A DNA stretch of 64,000 bases, from positions 2,820,979 through 2,884,978 of the forward strand of contig NC_087383.1 in assembly GCF_963675165.1 (NCBI RefSeq), given 5' to 3'. The stretch comes from Halichondria panicea. Its lineage: Eukaryota; Porifera; Demospongiae; Suberitida; Halichondriidae. A program made the translations under genes and the position numbers. A model generated the notes under the pieces. It was not told where the DNA came from. It saw only the letters and a list, made by a program, of their open reading frames with translations, and did not search any database. Positions 45,518 to 59,185 of the stretch are shown here, in pieces (the stretch's first letter is position 1; each line of letters opens with the position of its first letter).

Positions 45518-47614
45518 ATCTGCCTTGCTGTTAGCCAGTTCCAATTCTCTCACCAGCTCAGCTATGACACCCGGGTCCATGACCTCTCGAGCAGCTTCTC
45601 CTCCAACTCCCTCAGCAGGTTATCCTCTAGACATTGAATGGTCTCACTCTTCTCCTCAACCTGACAGGGGAACATCAATAAGTTACTGCCAGGTGGAGAA
45701 TACTCGACATACAACAGTGACATGCATGTACAGTCAGCTCTCTCAACTCTGGCAATCAATACTGCTCAAAGACATTCTTAAAGTGATTGAGCTCACCTTT
45801 GGTAGCGCTGACTTATCACAGCTGTTGGTCCAATTCTCCAGAACTCTGAGCTTCCCCTCGAGGTGCAACTGCAAGTGACAGAAGAGAAAATAGCTCCAAT
45901 AATATTATACAATAATTAGTAGTATAGACACTGAAAGAGCAGATTACCAGGGACATAATTATTGCAGTGCTTATAATTATAGCTGCTCAAAGTGGTCATA
46001 AAGCTTCAACAGAAAAACCAACCTGTATATTAAAATAGATGCATGTACCCTGGGAGCAATGCAGACGTCAATCAGTCAAGTATTTATTCACAGCTGTAGG
46101 CACACACTTGCCCAACCCACTCACCAGAGAGGACACCCTGATAGTGCCATCACTGTGTTCCTCATCTCTAACCTTGCTTTCAATGGTCAGCTTGTGTTAT
46201 CTAAATCGAGGTATGAGAAAAACGCTCCAATGTAAACAGTAGTACTTCAGAAACAGACATACAGGTTGGTGTCCTATATTGCAGTGCCTGTAATTATAGC
46301 TAGTACAAGGGTGTTCAGTCATGCAAAGTAGACTACCTTACCATAACAACCAATCGTGATCCTAAACATCTTCATACATACAAAATTCAGTCCATAATAA
46401 AAGAGAGAAAGTATCGAGCGTATATATCGTTACCTTGCATCAGATGTATTCTCGATATTGTACAACACATGTAACATTACACCCTGTCTGAACAACTTAT
46501 GGCATAAAATGTTTCTGCCTCGAGGTAAGTAGCGGCTTCGGGTACTCGGATTGTTTGGTTAAAAAGCAAGAAGTTACGTCACTTTCCGAATACATTTGAC
46601 GGAAGGTAATGGTACGTTGAATACTCCCTCTCTTTTATTATGGACTCTTGCTATTAGCGGCCTCTCAAAACTGGTAAGAAACTTAAGCAACTGTAATCAC
46701 ATGACGTACGTACATGTACCGACACCATTTTATGAAGGAGAGAGTATAATTATACAAAGCAGCACATTCAGCGTGGGATTAATATAAGGACTGTACATTT
46801 CCATGCAGTGCATACTGTACAATGTAACTATAGTAACTCACACGGTTCACTCTGATAACTTAATTTGATATGATCTTCATCAAAAAAGCAACGGGAAGTT
46901 TTACTTGATTGGCTACTGTATCAGCTTGTCCCAAAACTGCTCACCCGTGGCACCTGTTGCACTTACACGCTCTGACCAGCCAGGTCAACCAGGCTCTGAA
47001 CACAGAGAAGGAGGTAAAATCATCATAATAACAATAACTTATATGTACATTTACACATACATAGTCTGTACGTGTAGATCAAATTAAAGCAAAATAGTTG
47101 ACCTAGTGTGTTCACAGCTGTAGGCACACACTTGCCCAACCCCACTCACCAGAGAGGACACCCTGATAGTAGTGCCATCACTGAGTTCCTTATCTCTAAC
47201 CCTGCTTTCAATGGTCAGTTTGAATATTGTGTGTGATCTGGAGTTGTGCTCGGTAGATCCAAATGTCCGGTTCTCTGAGCAGAAGAGATTATACACATTA
47301 CCAGCACATCAGGTGCACAGGCAGCATGCATGTACATGTACACACAATGCTAAGTCTGAGAGGTCACACTAGGGCAGACCAACAGTGGCTGTAATAAAGA
47401 GGTGACATGCTAACACAGGTTGCATGAAACCAACCCTATGGAGACTGGGCCATTAACCTGGCTACAGGGTGATCACATTAGACAGACAGGCTCACAAAGG
47501 TGCACAAGTGATAGTGACTTACTCTCCCCGATCTCAATGAGACTAGTAAATATCTTGGGGAGGGAAATCGGCTCCTCAGACAACCCAACCAACTTATGAG
47601 TTAGCCTAAGCTAG
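45518..47614 (-). pseudogene. kinesin motor and coiled-coil exons, copy 4b
   Basis: Exons 47523-47614 (LVGLSEEPISLPKIF; 5 extra bases at its start), 47150-47274 (switch I, intact), 46945-46995 (switch II), partial switch I duplicate 46124-46194, 45797-45868 and 45518-45660. A 1-base deletion in the switch II exon changes DLAGSER to a shifted frame. Structure matches copy 1 closely, but the lesion is different. Confidence 0.7.
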
Positions 47615-48482
47615 CTTGCACTAATTTAAAGCCCTATTGATTTATTAGTCATAAAAGTGCAACAAAAGCTGTGCTGCCTAGCAGCAGCCATTGTGAACTT
47701 TGACCGCTTTGGAGATACATAATTATGGCAGAAAATGCAACTTCTGTTTCCTATAATTATTGGACCAAAGCTAATTCTCCAGAGGTGCACACTTAATACA
47801 CGGCAATTGGAGAGTGCAAAAACTCAACTCTGCAGTTCTGGCACTGTAAGACCTCTAATTAAGGTGACCCTCCAAATATGCGACACTCTCGAGCTTAGGT
47901 AATTTTCTGACTTCTACGACAGCTACGTTGACAATTATGTTTTAATGTCGCGTCCTAAATGATGTAAATATAGCCACACCCTAGCATCGTTTTTGGAAAA
48001 CACGTTCTAGAAATTGAGGCAAGTATAGACTGAGTAGAGCTATCCATAATCAGATACGACATCAGGTTTTTAACATAATTTTTCAACCTCCAAAAGAAGC
48101 GACATCTGGCTTCGTAATTATTAAAAAAAGTGTTGCTTTAATTAAAGGTCTTACGGTAATCATATTTCTTACTTGAAAACTTGAATACGTCGGGTTCATT
48201 ACTGACAGGACAGCATTCTCAGCCTCAAACTGTGCAAATTAAAGAACAGAAAACATGATCCACGACCTTACAACATAACTTAAACCTGTAGATTTAATAA
48301 CCAGACAATATTATTGATGAGCAAGACAATAATCTATGGCTAATCAATCGACTCACCCTCTTTCCATTGGGAGAATGCTGTAACACTTTAGCAATGCAAT
48401 GGAGCTAAAAGCTAGCTAGCCAGGTTTCATCATAGATAAACTATGGTTTCACTCAAATGTCTTTGGTGGGTGTGGTAAATGT

Positions 48483-48532
48483 AAAAAGTGGGTGTATCTC
48501 AATCTTAGATATCTGAGATACACCCACTTTTT
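48483..48532. promoter_or_regulatory. hairpin upstream of NLR3
   Basis: AAAAAGTGGGTGTATCTCA pairs with its complement; it ends 74 bases before the NLR3 start. Confidence 0.6.
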
Positions 48533-48605
48533 TTGCAAGTCATGCAAAAACAACAACACATTTCTGAGAGAGCTAGCTGCAAGGCACAGATTTATTTACT
48601 GGAGA

Positions 48606-51544
48606 ATGGCCACTAAAGAGCAGAACCAAGGTATAAAGACTGTCATGTTTCCTATAAAGGACAAACCCAATGATTGCTAAAGCATAAAACCCTCATTGGT
48701 GATTGCTAACCTTGTGTGCTTGCTATCTATTTCAGAGCTCACTATTGATGATCTGAAGACAGAAATGAAACTGACTGATGAGCAGCTCAATACAGCAATA
48801 AAGGAACCAGATCTACCCGAGTTAGCAGCATGTTTCGACAATGTTCACAAAGGCTATCTTGAAAAATTGGAGCTCTCACCTGGAGAGCAAACTGACGTGA
48901 GGACTAGAGCATATGTAGATGGCACTCTGGCAGGAATGTTGCTGGCTTTGAAATTCTGGATTCTGACCAACGAACTAGACGCCACTTTCCAAGCTCTGCT
49001 ACTCATCATACTCTCCCTGCTCAAAGAAGACGTTGCTGTTCGAGTGTGCAAGTACTTGTCTGACAAATGTGAGTCTGTCATGTGAGAGTGTGGTCATTGT
49101 GGTACCATACGTTGTGGGAGTGATTGCAACCAAATAAGGGACTCTTCAACTTAATTGCTATTATTACACATATTCTGTATTAACTATCACCAGGAATGGT
49201 ACTCACCTATTGTTTTGTTTCCCCAGACTCCACCACCTCGTGTCCCCCCTCCCGAGAGAGGGTCCTGCTGAACCACAAGCTGTCCTCGTACAGGGACTAC
49301 CTACAAAGTTGCTACAGAATACAAGTATCCACGTCAGCCACACAATGGCCTCCTGTCTCAACAAAGAAAATTTTTAAACTGGCCATGATTCAGAAGGAGG
49401 AAATACAGAGAGGAAGAATCAATGATGAATTTGTTAAACTAACAATTACGGGGAAAATTGATGACATTTTACTTTTAAAGACTCCTGTTAACTTGACTAA
49501 CATTTTCTCTGAGATTGGGGATAGACGAAACTTTGTGTTGATTGAAGGAGCTCCCGGCTGTGGCAAGAGCACCCTTGCTCTACACATTTGTCAGGAGTGG
49601 GCAAAGGGGAAACTGTTCCAAGAGTTCGATATTGCAATCCTCGTGAGACTGAGAGATCCACTTGTCAGAGAAGCAAAAACAATTTCTGACATACTTCCCT
49701 GCATCGATACGGCCGTTGCTAATGAGACAGAGGCAGTAATAAAATCACTGTATGGAAAAGGTGTACTGTGGGTGCTGGACGGATGGGACGAGCTTCCTTC
49801 TGACCTCCCTAGGGATTTAATCATCAACAAACTAATCCGACTAGACATGTCACAAAAAGGAGCCCTACACGAATCAGCTGTGATTGTAACATCTCGACCG
49901 TCATCTTCGGCTGAGCTCCACCCACTAGTGTCGTCCAGGGTGGAGGTGTTGGGGTTCACTCCGCATCAACTAGAACAGTATTTTACCGAGTGTCTGAATG
50001 GTGACTCACAAGCTGTGCAGACTCTACTGGAGAGAATTCGAGAGAACCCAGTGGTAGAAGGTAGCTGCTACCTCCCCCTCAATGCTTCCATTGTCGTTAA
50101 TTGCTTCCTTTCTGATAACCACTCACTCCCCACATCCAACCACGGGATATTCACATCACTTGTCCAAAGCTCTCTCAAGAGATACCTCCAGGAGAAGTTG
50201 GGGAAAACCACTCCAGTGGGAGACATCACATCCCCAGACTCACTGCCCTCGGAAATCAGAACAGAGACCGTACAAATGTGTCAACTTGCATATCATGGGA
50301 TTGAAAAAAACAAAGCGACATTTACTGACGGTGATTTGGCCGCTCTTCACATTACGAAGGAGATTTCAAACGTTGGATTATTGCAAACTGTTCCCAGCAT
50401 CATTAGCGATGGTCATCTGGTGTACTACTGCTTTCTCCACCTGTCTATTCAAGAGCTACTAGCAGCAATCCACATCTCTCTCATGCCTCCCAAGCAACAA
50501 ATTTCTGTATTCCAGAAGCTCTTCGGGAATCCTCGATTCAGTGCAGTCTTCCAGTTTTATGCTGGTATCACCAAACTGAGTACTAGTAGACCAATCCTCA
50601 GTTTGCTACCTCGATTCTTGTGTCCAGTTCCAGCCACTGTTTTTGATCTAGTCAGAAAGGTTGTCAAAACTGAGAAAGAGAAGTATGGTGAGCGGCCCCT
50701 TTTGTTGTCCCTCATCAATTGTTTGTACGAAGCTGAAGACTCGCGACTGTGTGTGTTTGTGGCTAATCTTCTTAAACACAATCTAGATCTTAATCACACC
50801 ACAATGAATCCTATTGACTGCCTCTCTGTTGGATATTTCGTATCAGCTTGTTCCAACACCAGTAATGGATTCACACTTATCCTCAGAAATTGCTCTATTG
50901 GTGACCAAGGCTGCAAATTTCTGGCCCGAGGACTCTCCAAGTGTCCCAACTCTAATAATGATATTCCTACAGAAGGGATACACATCGCTGAGATTATCGA
51001 GAACACTATTTCAATATCTGAATTGAATTTGTTTAATAATGCCATTGGCAACAGTGGACTTAGCACACTCTGTGAGGCCTTGTCAACTAACACATCATTA
51101 AAGAGCCTGGACCTGGGAAATTGCTCACTAACAATATCAGACGACAATGGAACTGCCCTCTATCAACTTCTGAATACAAACAATTCCCTCGAATGTCTTA
51201 ATTTGTCTAATAACACAGTGACTAGCTGTCGTCACATTGCTGCTGGACTTGCAGTCAATAAGACTCTGACAACATTGGACTTGGCTTACTGTGAACTGAC
51301 TGATCAGAGTATCGAGGAGCTATCAACTGGACTGATCAACAAGATTAAAGCACTGTGCATTAATGGTAATGCCTCAATAACAGAAGATGGAATGAAGACG
51401 CTTGCCAGACATCTAACCACCCACTGCTCTGAACTGACATGGTTGTGGATACCCGACCACCTAATATCCTGTAGCAAGACAGTATTCAGGGACACTCACA
51501 AAGAGAGGAAGAGAAATGGACTACCCGAGATTGATGTGTGTTAA
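48606..51544 (+). CDS. Death-NACHT-LRR receptor NLR3, 3 exons, about 891 aa
   Basis: Exons 48606-48630, 48736-49068 and 49227-51544, in frame. Its Death domain is the NLR2 type (NVHKGYLEKLELSPGEQTDV), whereas its NACHT variable block is the NLR1 type (LPCIDTAVANETEAVIKSLY), so the gene is a mosaic. Walker A reads GAPGCGKST, with Cys in place of the usual Ser; the Lys and Ser/Thr that bind nucleotide are kept. Walker B is VLWVLDGWDELP. The LRR exposed residues form a third set (LNLFNN, LDLAYC, LWIPDH). No stop or frameshift. The next gene downstream on the minus strand is the decayed tail copy 5. Confidence 0.88.
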
Positions 51545-51549
51545 TTGTT

Positions 51550-51720
51550 GTTTACCCGAGATTAATTATGTTTATTAATTGATTGATTATTAATTGTGTA
51601 TTCATTAGATTATTAATTTATAATTAATTGATTATTATTAATAATTAATGTTTAGTTATAATTATATTATGATTATTGTTGTTATTAATTAATTAATAAA
51701 TGTTAATTAATTTGTTGTGT
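51550..51720. repeat. AT-rich block 3' of NLR3
   Basis: Same tract as after NLR1 and NLR2. Confidence 0.6.
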
Positions 51721-52155
51721 TATGCATCTAATCTCTATCATTGGTCAATATAATTATAGCACATGTACAGATGGTGACGAGTGAATTCAATGCTTCCTAC
51801 TGACACGGAGAGCATGTCATGCACTAGCTGTATGTATGTAACTGAATACACAATTGTAATAATGCTATAATCTCCACCTAGCCAGCCTCCTTCACAGGCT
51901 TTCAAGAGAAGTGCGGCATGGGCCGGGATCGAGGCTAATCTCGACATGATCTACTTTTGACAATAATTATATTACTAGGGCAATTTACAAAACAGTTAGT
52001 GCACAGAAGACTAGAAATATGTCGGCACATTACATAACAATTACCTAAAAACAAATCAGTTGGAATTGGTCAATATAGCACAGTAATAATGATGGTTTAA
52101 ATTCAATGCTCCCTACAGTGTCACAGAGAGCACATGCACTGTACGTATAAAACTG

Positions 52156-53184
52156 TCAATGAATGTAGTGGAAATCCAATTTAACGCTCTGTCGATTTTT
52201 GTTTATGAGGAAGATGAGCAGATTAACGTTTACTTTGGCCCTTTCAAACATCTTCATGATTGCCAGGCCCTCGTATTGCAGCTGAAGGAGGTCCTGTGTG
52301 GGGAGAAGAGAGGGCAGTGAAACACTTCAACTGGTATAAGACAAAGAATGCATGTATTTGTAAGACAAATGAATACATGTACTTACATACACAGTACAAG
52401 CATACCAACACTATACCTGACACAAGGCAGTAAACTTCTTAAACACTTTACGTACCTACCAAATTAATTCTACCTGTACACACACCCTCACCTGGAGGAC
52501 CAGCTCCACCTTCTCTATCTGCTTGACGTGATCTCAAACACAATACTTTCGAACCTGAACCTGGGCGAGTAAGAAATAATGTTCACATAATTATAGCATA
52601 ACGTTGCACATAAGATCAAGGCCGTAAGCAAGCGGTCAGGCTGGTCAGGTTTTGGCCTAATCACTTTTTGCAGCTCTGTAGGTAATGGTCGTAAATATTG
52701 TGAGTGATAATGCGCATGCATGCTGTTTTGGTGAGGAAAAGTGATGACCTTTTCTGAGGTAAAAATTCACCACTGTACAAAAGTTCCAATAGCAGAAAAG
52801 CAGCTGACCTTTAATTGCAAGTTGGCCTGACCACTTTAAAGTTGCTTGCTACGCCCCTGCATGAAGATTGGGGCATAAAAATAAGTCAATAGCCTCACAC
52901 TGGAGGAATTGTTAAAGTCTAGATTAGTAGTATAGTCTGAGCTTCAGTCAAACAGTGGACAAAGTACGTACCAGAGCAATTAATGGCACATGTGATGATG
53001 ATCATGTTGTTTAATAGAAGTATGCTAGTATAACGGCTACTCAAGTATACGGAGACTCACAGAGTGGGTGGAGCATATCTCCATGAACGCTGATGTATGG
53101 ATGATTGGCTTGGTCACGTCAGAGTACTTGTCGATACTCAGCTTTCTGTCCGGGGGGTCCACTGTCGATGCTCGCAAGAACTCT
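52156..53184 (-). pseudogene. unrecognised gene C-terminal exons, copy 5
   Basis: As in copies 2-4. Here a base change removes the IFL-stop, so the last exon would run on to a stop at 52156-52158. The middle exon is shortened, and the MITE lies at 52619-52858. Confidence 0.45.
52619..52858. mobile_element. MITE with GTAAGCAAGC ends, copy 5
   Basis: Same element and site as in copies 2-4. Confidence 0.7.
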
Positions 53185-53363
53185 CTGTGGGGGGTACAAA
53201 GAGTGTATGTATATTCATACCCTCTGCATGGCAACCAAAATAGCTAATGTGCAATTTAGATCGGTAGAAACACACATGGCATCATCACATGACCATCATT
53301 CGTATATACACACTTTCAACTATTTGACTACAAATTCAGTTTTGGTTATCACATTTCTTATAC

Positions 53364-53745
53364 CTAAACTTCTTGAAGGCGTCCGAGTGTACGGGTTCAT
53401 TACTGACAGGGCAGCACTCTCAGCCTCAAACTGTGCAAAGGAACAGGAAAAACACGATAAACTCTTAAACCAACAGATATAACCAGACAATAATCATGGA
53501 AAGTTAATAATTTTCTGCTGATTTGGCGTTTTTTACCTATCTATAGTCCAGTACTAATTTGATGTACATAGATGCAGTGCATAATGTAGGCCATAATCTG
53601 TACAGGTTACTGTACCACTTTCATCACCTGTTGTTTGTAGCACTCGAGTATACACCATCGGCACACTGCTCTGCTCCAACTCCTTACAGCGATCCAGTGC
53701 CTTCTTGAGCTCTTCCTCCATCACAAGTCTCTCTTGCACAGCAGA
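53364..53745 (-). pseudogene. coiled-coil tail exons, copy 5
   Basis: Blocks 53628-53745 (QERLVMEEELKKALDRC) and 53364-53430 (FEAESAALSVMNPYTRTPSR). Motor exons are absent; the minisatellite follows. Confidence 0.5.
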
Positions 53746-54315
53746 CTGGGTAATAGATTGCATGGTGGTCATGTACACACACAGGTATACAGATACAACC
53801 ATCACAACATCGTGGTAGTGGTACAGTAGTTATATAATTGCAGGTACATGTATTAATGAAAGCACCGCGGGTGCTGATGCCTCGGTGGAGGTGCAAAGCT
53901 ACATAACATAAAGCTACACACATTATCATGATGAATATTTTTGCATTTTTGCTGCATGCAAACTCAAATTGCATGGTGGTCGATCATGTACACACACACA
54001 CACACACACAGGTAATACAACCACCATGTGGTAGTGGTACAGCTGTTTGCTCACTGCATTACCACAAAACAACAAAATACCATACAATGTTGCTATGCAA
54101 ACAACATGTGGTCCTAAGCAATGATGGCTTCTAGCACTTGTATGTTAAATGGGTACTTTTTGAGGGTTACAAAAATGGCTAATCTGCGAGACCCTCAAAA
54201 ATTACCCGCTATAAGGTGGCCATCAATATTATAGTAAATGCTCTCACGATCTACTCTTAGTGGTATAATTTTTATATGGAAACTAACATACAAATGAAAG
54301 CACCGCGGGTGCTGA

Positions 54316-54872
54316 TGCCTCGGTGGAGATGCCAAAGCTACATAACATAAAGCTACTAAAGTCTAATAGCTTCTATACACATGACATGATGAACAATTAA
54401 TTTTGCTGTATGCAAACTCAAGGAGTGGGTAATGATCGACCATGATTGTTGTTAAAAACGATCGATGCCAAAAGTTCAAGTCTAAAATTAATGGCTGCAT
54501 TAGCAGAGCCTTGCAGCTCTCTTCTCACTCTTGCAGCTACCAATAGCTAGCGTTCTAGTGCAGAGCTAACTACTAAGTAGAGTAGCAACACTCGGTAAAC
54601 AAGTTTGGCTACGTGCTCTTCTGAAAAGGCTGCAATGGCATTCCAAGTAAGCAAAACTAGGCATAACTCGAGAACGAAGCATTATTTTGCAAATCCACGA
54701 ATTAAAATCCAAGTAAACATGACTAGAAGCCTATAGAAACTCTTACTTGCACTTGATTCATCCTTGAGCAGCTGTAGCAGTCTACACAGACAGACAGACA
54801 GACAGACACACACACACACAGACACACAAACACACTACCGTATACCTCGCTTGCGCATGCGCACCGAGGCAT
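54316..54872. repeat. dispersed repeat with ATGCCTCGGTG inverted ends
   Basis: Starts near ATGCCTCGGTGGAG and ends in GCACCGAGGCAT, after a (GACA)n/(CA)n tract. The core resembles 6395-6722. Probably a non-autonomous transposon. Confidence 0.5.
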
Positions 54873-55031
54873 AATTATGGTGAGGATCTGAAATGGAGAA
54901 TGGGCGGGGACTAGCTTGCATATACCAGCAGATATGATATACATGTAGCTACTAACCGTCCACTGAATGTATGGAAAGCAGTGTGAAGGCTGAAGAAACT
55001 GTTAGTACGAAGTACTGCAAAGGACATCAAA

Positions 55032-56898
55032 CAGTGCATGTACATAGTGGGACCATATAGGCAGTGCATGTACATAGTGGGACCATAAGCAGTGCATGTA
55101 CATAGTGGGACCATAAGCAGTGCATGTACATAGTGGGACCATAGGCAGTGCATGTACATAGTGGGACCATAGGCAGTGCATGTACATAGTGGGACCATAG
55201 GCAGTGCATGTACATAGTGGGACCATAGGCAGTGCATGTACATAGTGGGACCATAGGCAGTGCATGTACATAGTGGGACCATAGGCAGTGCATGTACACA
55301 GTGGGACCATAGGCAGTGCATGTACACAGTGGGACCATAGGCAGTGCATGTACATAGTGGGACCATAGGCAGTGCGTGTACATAGTGGGGCCATAGGCAG
55401 TGCATGTATATAGTGGGGCCATAGGCAGTGCTTGTACATAGTGGGACCATAGGCAGTGCATGTACATAGTGGGGCCATAGGCAGTGCATGTACATAGTGG
55501 GACCATAGGCAGTGCATGTACATAGTGGGACCATAGGCAGTGCGTGTACATAGTGGGGCCATAGGCAGTGCATGTATATAGTGGGGCCATAGGCAGTGCT
55601 TGTACATAGTGGGACCATAGGCAGTGCAGCAGTGCATGTACATAGTGGGACCATAGGCAGTGCATGTACATAGTGGGACCATAGGCAGTGCGTGTACATA
55701 GTGGGGCCATAGGCAGTGCATGTACATAGTGGGACCATAGGCAGTGCATGTACATAGTGGGGCCATAAGCAGTGCATGTATATAGTGGGGCCATAGGCAG
55801 TGCTTGTACATAGTGGGACCATAGGCAGTGCATGTACATAGTGGGACCGTAGGCAGTGCGTGTACATAGTGGGACCATAGGCAGTGCATGTACATAGTGG
55901 GACCATAGGCAGTGCATGTACATAGTGGGGCCATAGGCAGTGCTTGTACATAGTGGGACCATAGGCAGTGCATGTACATAGTGGGGCCATAAGCAGTGCA
56001 TGTATATAGTGGGGCCATAGGCAGTGCTTGTACATAGTGGGACCATAGGCAGTGCATGTACATAGTGGGACCGTAGGCAGTGCATGTACATAGTGGGACC
56101 ATAGGCAGTGCATGTACATAGTGGGGCCATAGGCAGTGCATGTATATAGTGGGGCCATAGGCAGTGCTTGTACATAGTGGGACCATAGGCAGTGCATGTA
56201 CATAGTGGGACCGTAGGCAGTGCGTGTACATAGTGGGGCCATAAGCAGTGCATGTACATAGTGGGACCATATAGGCAGTGCATGTACATAGTGGGACCAT
56301 ATAGGCAGTGCATGTACATAGTGGGACCATATAGGCAGTGCATGTACATAGTGGGGCCATAGGCAGTGCATGTACATAGTGGGATCATAAGCAGTGCTTG
56401 TACATAGTGGGACCATAGGCAGTGCATGTACATAGTGGGACCATATAGGCAGTGCATGTACATAGTGGGGCCATAGGCAGTGCATGTACATACTGGGACC
56501 ATAGGCAGTGCATGTACATAGTGGGACCATAAGCAGTGCATGTACATAGTGGGACCGTAAGCAGTGCATGTACATAGTGGGACCGTAGGCAGTGCATGTA
56601 CATAGTGGGACCATAGGCAGTGCATGTACACAGTGGGGCCATAGGCAGTGCATGTACATAGTGGGACCGTAGGCAGTGCATGTACATAGTGGGGCCATAG
56701 GCAGTGCATGTACATAGTGGGACCATAGGCAGTGCATGTACATAGTGGGGCCATAAGCAGTGCATGTACATAGTGGGACCATAAGCAGTGAGTGTACATA
56801 GTGGGACAATAGGCAGTGCATGTACATAGTGGGACCATAAGCAGTGCATGTACATAGTGGGACCATAGGCAGTGCATGTACATAGTGGGACCATAAGC
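55032..56898. repeat. 28-bp minisatellite array 2, about 66 units
   Basis: Same unit as array 1 and same left flank, but longer. Marker variants (CTTGTACATA, TATATAGTGGGGCC, GGGACCGTAG) recur together at spacings that are mostly multiples of 28, such as 140 and 168 bases, which indicates higher-order repeats. Confidence 0.95.
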
Positions 56899-57900
56899 TC
56901 TGTACACACACTAGACGTCAATTTGAGAACCTTTTCTACTTTGCTTAAAAAAATGTTTTTTCAGGTGAGTTGAAGGTGTACAATGCAGTAAGGAACTAGA
57001 CTGAATAGTTTTAAGCACAAAACCTCCAAATTGCACCTTAGACAATCATTCCGCCAAATTTTTCCGGTGGCTGCCCCCCGAACCCCCCCAAATGTTCAAC
57101 AGCGTACGGCCGTCGTCATTTCCCCCCTTAGCTAAAAATCCTGCTTGAAACCCTGACAATAGTGAGTATTTGTGACATACCGTATAAGTAGAGGTTGTAT
57201 GGTGAAAATGTTCGTATATTTCGTACTGTAGAGCATCATACACTGTACGAAAAATAAAACTACAAAACTATTCCACAGCAATAGGCTCAACGTGGCTGTA
57301 TGAATATTTAAAATACGAAATATTTCCAGTCCTACAGTATTATAAACTCTTGAACCACAACTTTGGTAAACATAATAATTATTATTTCTTACCTAAACTT
57401 CTTGAAGGCATGAGTGAGTGTTCGGGTTCATTACTGACAGGGTATCATTCTCAGTCTCAACTCACATCAACCTCCAGCATGGGGTGGGTCGATCACAGTG
57501 ACATAACACACACAAACTGTGCAAAGGAACAGGAAAACATGATAAACCGGCATTACGGTAACTTAAACCAACAGATGATAACTCACTAATAATAACGAGT
57601 GTTGCAAACTGCGATGTGCTAATGCATGCCTCTCACTTATAGTTTCGATTAGGGGGGGAGGGGCTAAATGAGGCTCTTTATACTGCTAATCACAGGGGCC
57701 CCTCTTTCCGTATTCCCCCAAAACCTAATCGCAGTCACGTGACCCCTAACCTCTAGCATGAGATATATGAATGGGCACGTACATGTAACATCTACTTAAC
57801 CGGTACCTCGCAAATATGACACAACAAATCTACTGCAACCTGTAAGATTAGTCTGATATACATATACCACAGAAACAGTGTGCTTGCGTACATGCTAATT
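56899..57900. other. spacer, no gene recognised
   Basis: Contains a decayed insertion near 57040-57160 (CCCCCCGAACCCCCCC) and, at about 57385-57450, a degenerate copy of the FEAES exon of the tail gene (minus strand). Confidence 0.4.
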
Positions 57901-57904
57901 TAAA

Positions 57905-58045
57905 ACTGCTCACATCTGCCTTGCTGTTGGCCAGTTCCAATTCTCACTCCAGCCATGACACCCGGGTCCATGATTTGAGATCTCTTGAGCAGCTTCTCCT
58001 CCATGTCTAGATGACTGCACTTCTTCTTACTACCACTCTAGAAGG
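57905..58045 (-). pseudogene. rearranged coiled-coil exon fragment
   Basis: Two parts of the VEEKSETIQ-type exon (LELANSKAD end and LLKRSQIMDPGVMAG) with an internal deletion, joined to a segment of another tail exon. It now sits just beyond the 3' end of EFR3-C. Confidence 0.5.
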
Positions 58046-59147
58046 TAAAAAGGAAAACAAAATAATGCATTTGGTAAAGATCTACTCCCATGCAAACAAC
58101 ATTGTAATTAGTATTGAGAGCAAATACATGTGATGATCATTACCAAATTGACGGGTAAAGGGTCAACAAAGCAAAGTAATTATGATTTTTATAAAAACAT
58201 TCCTCTCAACTCCTGCCATTCAGGAACCTCATGAACCTGGTAGGTATCCTCAACCCTCAATACTGTCCCCCACACATGTACAAGACATACTCACTAGGGT
58301 GTCATACAGGATTTTGAAATAGAGGGGTAATAAGAAAAGTGACTAGAGCTAAAAAAAGGTCAACTGTTAGCAAGAGAGTTCATAATAGACCTTTATCATG
58401 AACTCTTGCTGTTAGTATGTAAAATTGCCAGCTATGAACTCCGACTAGTACCTAAATGTAAATTTTAGGGGAGGGAGGATTGGAGCTAGAGGGGGATATC
58501 CCCCTTCCCCCATGTATGACACCCTGCTCACCCTTTAGAAGACTGCCCCCCCCCCCATACACACACACTCACCCTTTTAGAAGAATGTCCCACCATAGCC
58601 TTCGGAGCTGTCTCCCTCCTCTTAGCAATCACTCCATCGATGTGCGTCGTCTTGAGTACCTCATTTCGACTAATCTTGGACGCTAGATACAGCACACCCG
58701 CCACTGTAGCATGTAGCACCACTCTGTGATGTGCCTCAAGGCCTTTCTCCTTCCACAGCAAGCTCTTGCAGCTGGTGTAGGAAGACCAGTATATCTGAGA
58801 GCCCTTGATGAGAGAATTCCAGTGTCAGGAGAAAGACGAGTTGGTAGAAAGCGAGTGTGTTAGCAGGGCTAGTGCAGAGAGCTTTGGCCAGTTCCAGGAG
58901 ATTGGTGAAGAGAGAGTTGACTGTTTTAGAGAGGAATCCTTTCGAAACCACACCCAGTGAGAGCCCGACAGCCTCCAGACTCACCCAATCACTGCACAAG
59001 GGGAGGGTATAAATACACGTACATGTAGCTGTATGCACTGCACATGATTGTATACATAGTGAAAGCTAAGACAAAAGCTCATATGGACCTGTGTAACTAA
59101 TAAATAAAATATAGTACGCCTCAAATGCACACTGAACATAGCAAGGT

Positions 59148-59183
<36 letters not shown>
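59148..59183. repeat. (CA)n microsatellite
   Basis: An uninterrupted CA tract in intron 9 of EFR3-C; in copy B the same site holds a short CGCA/CACA mix. Confidence 0.9.

Positions 59184-59185
<2 letters not shown>

Noticed and set aside
54911-56921. Minus-strand frames of up to 666 codons
   Set aside because: Same 28-bp minisatellite; all three frames open at once.
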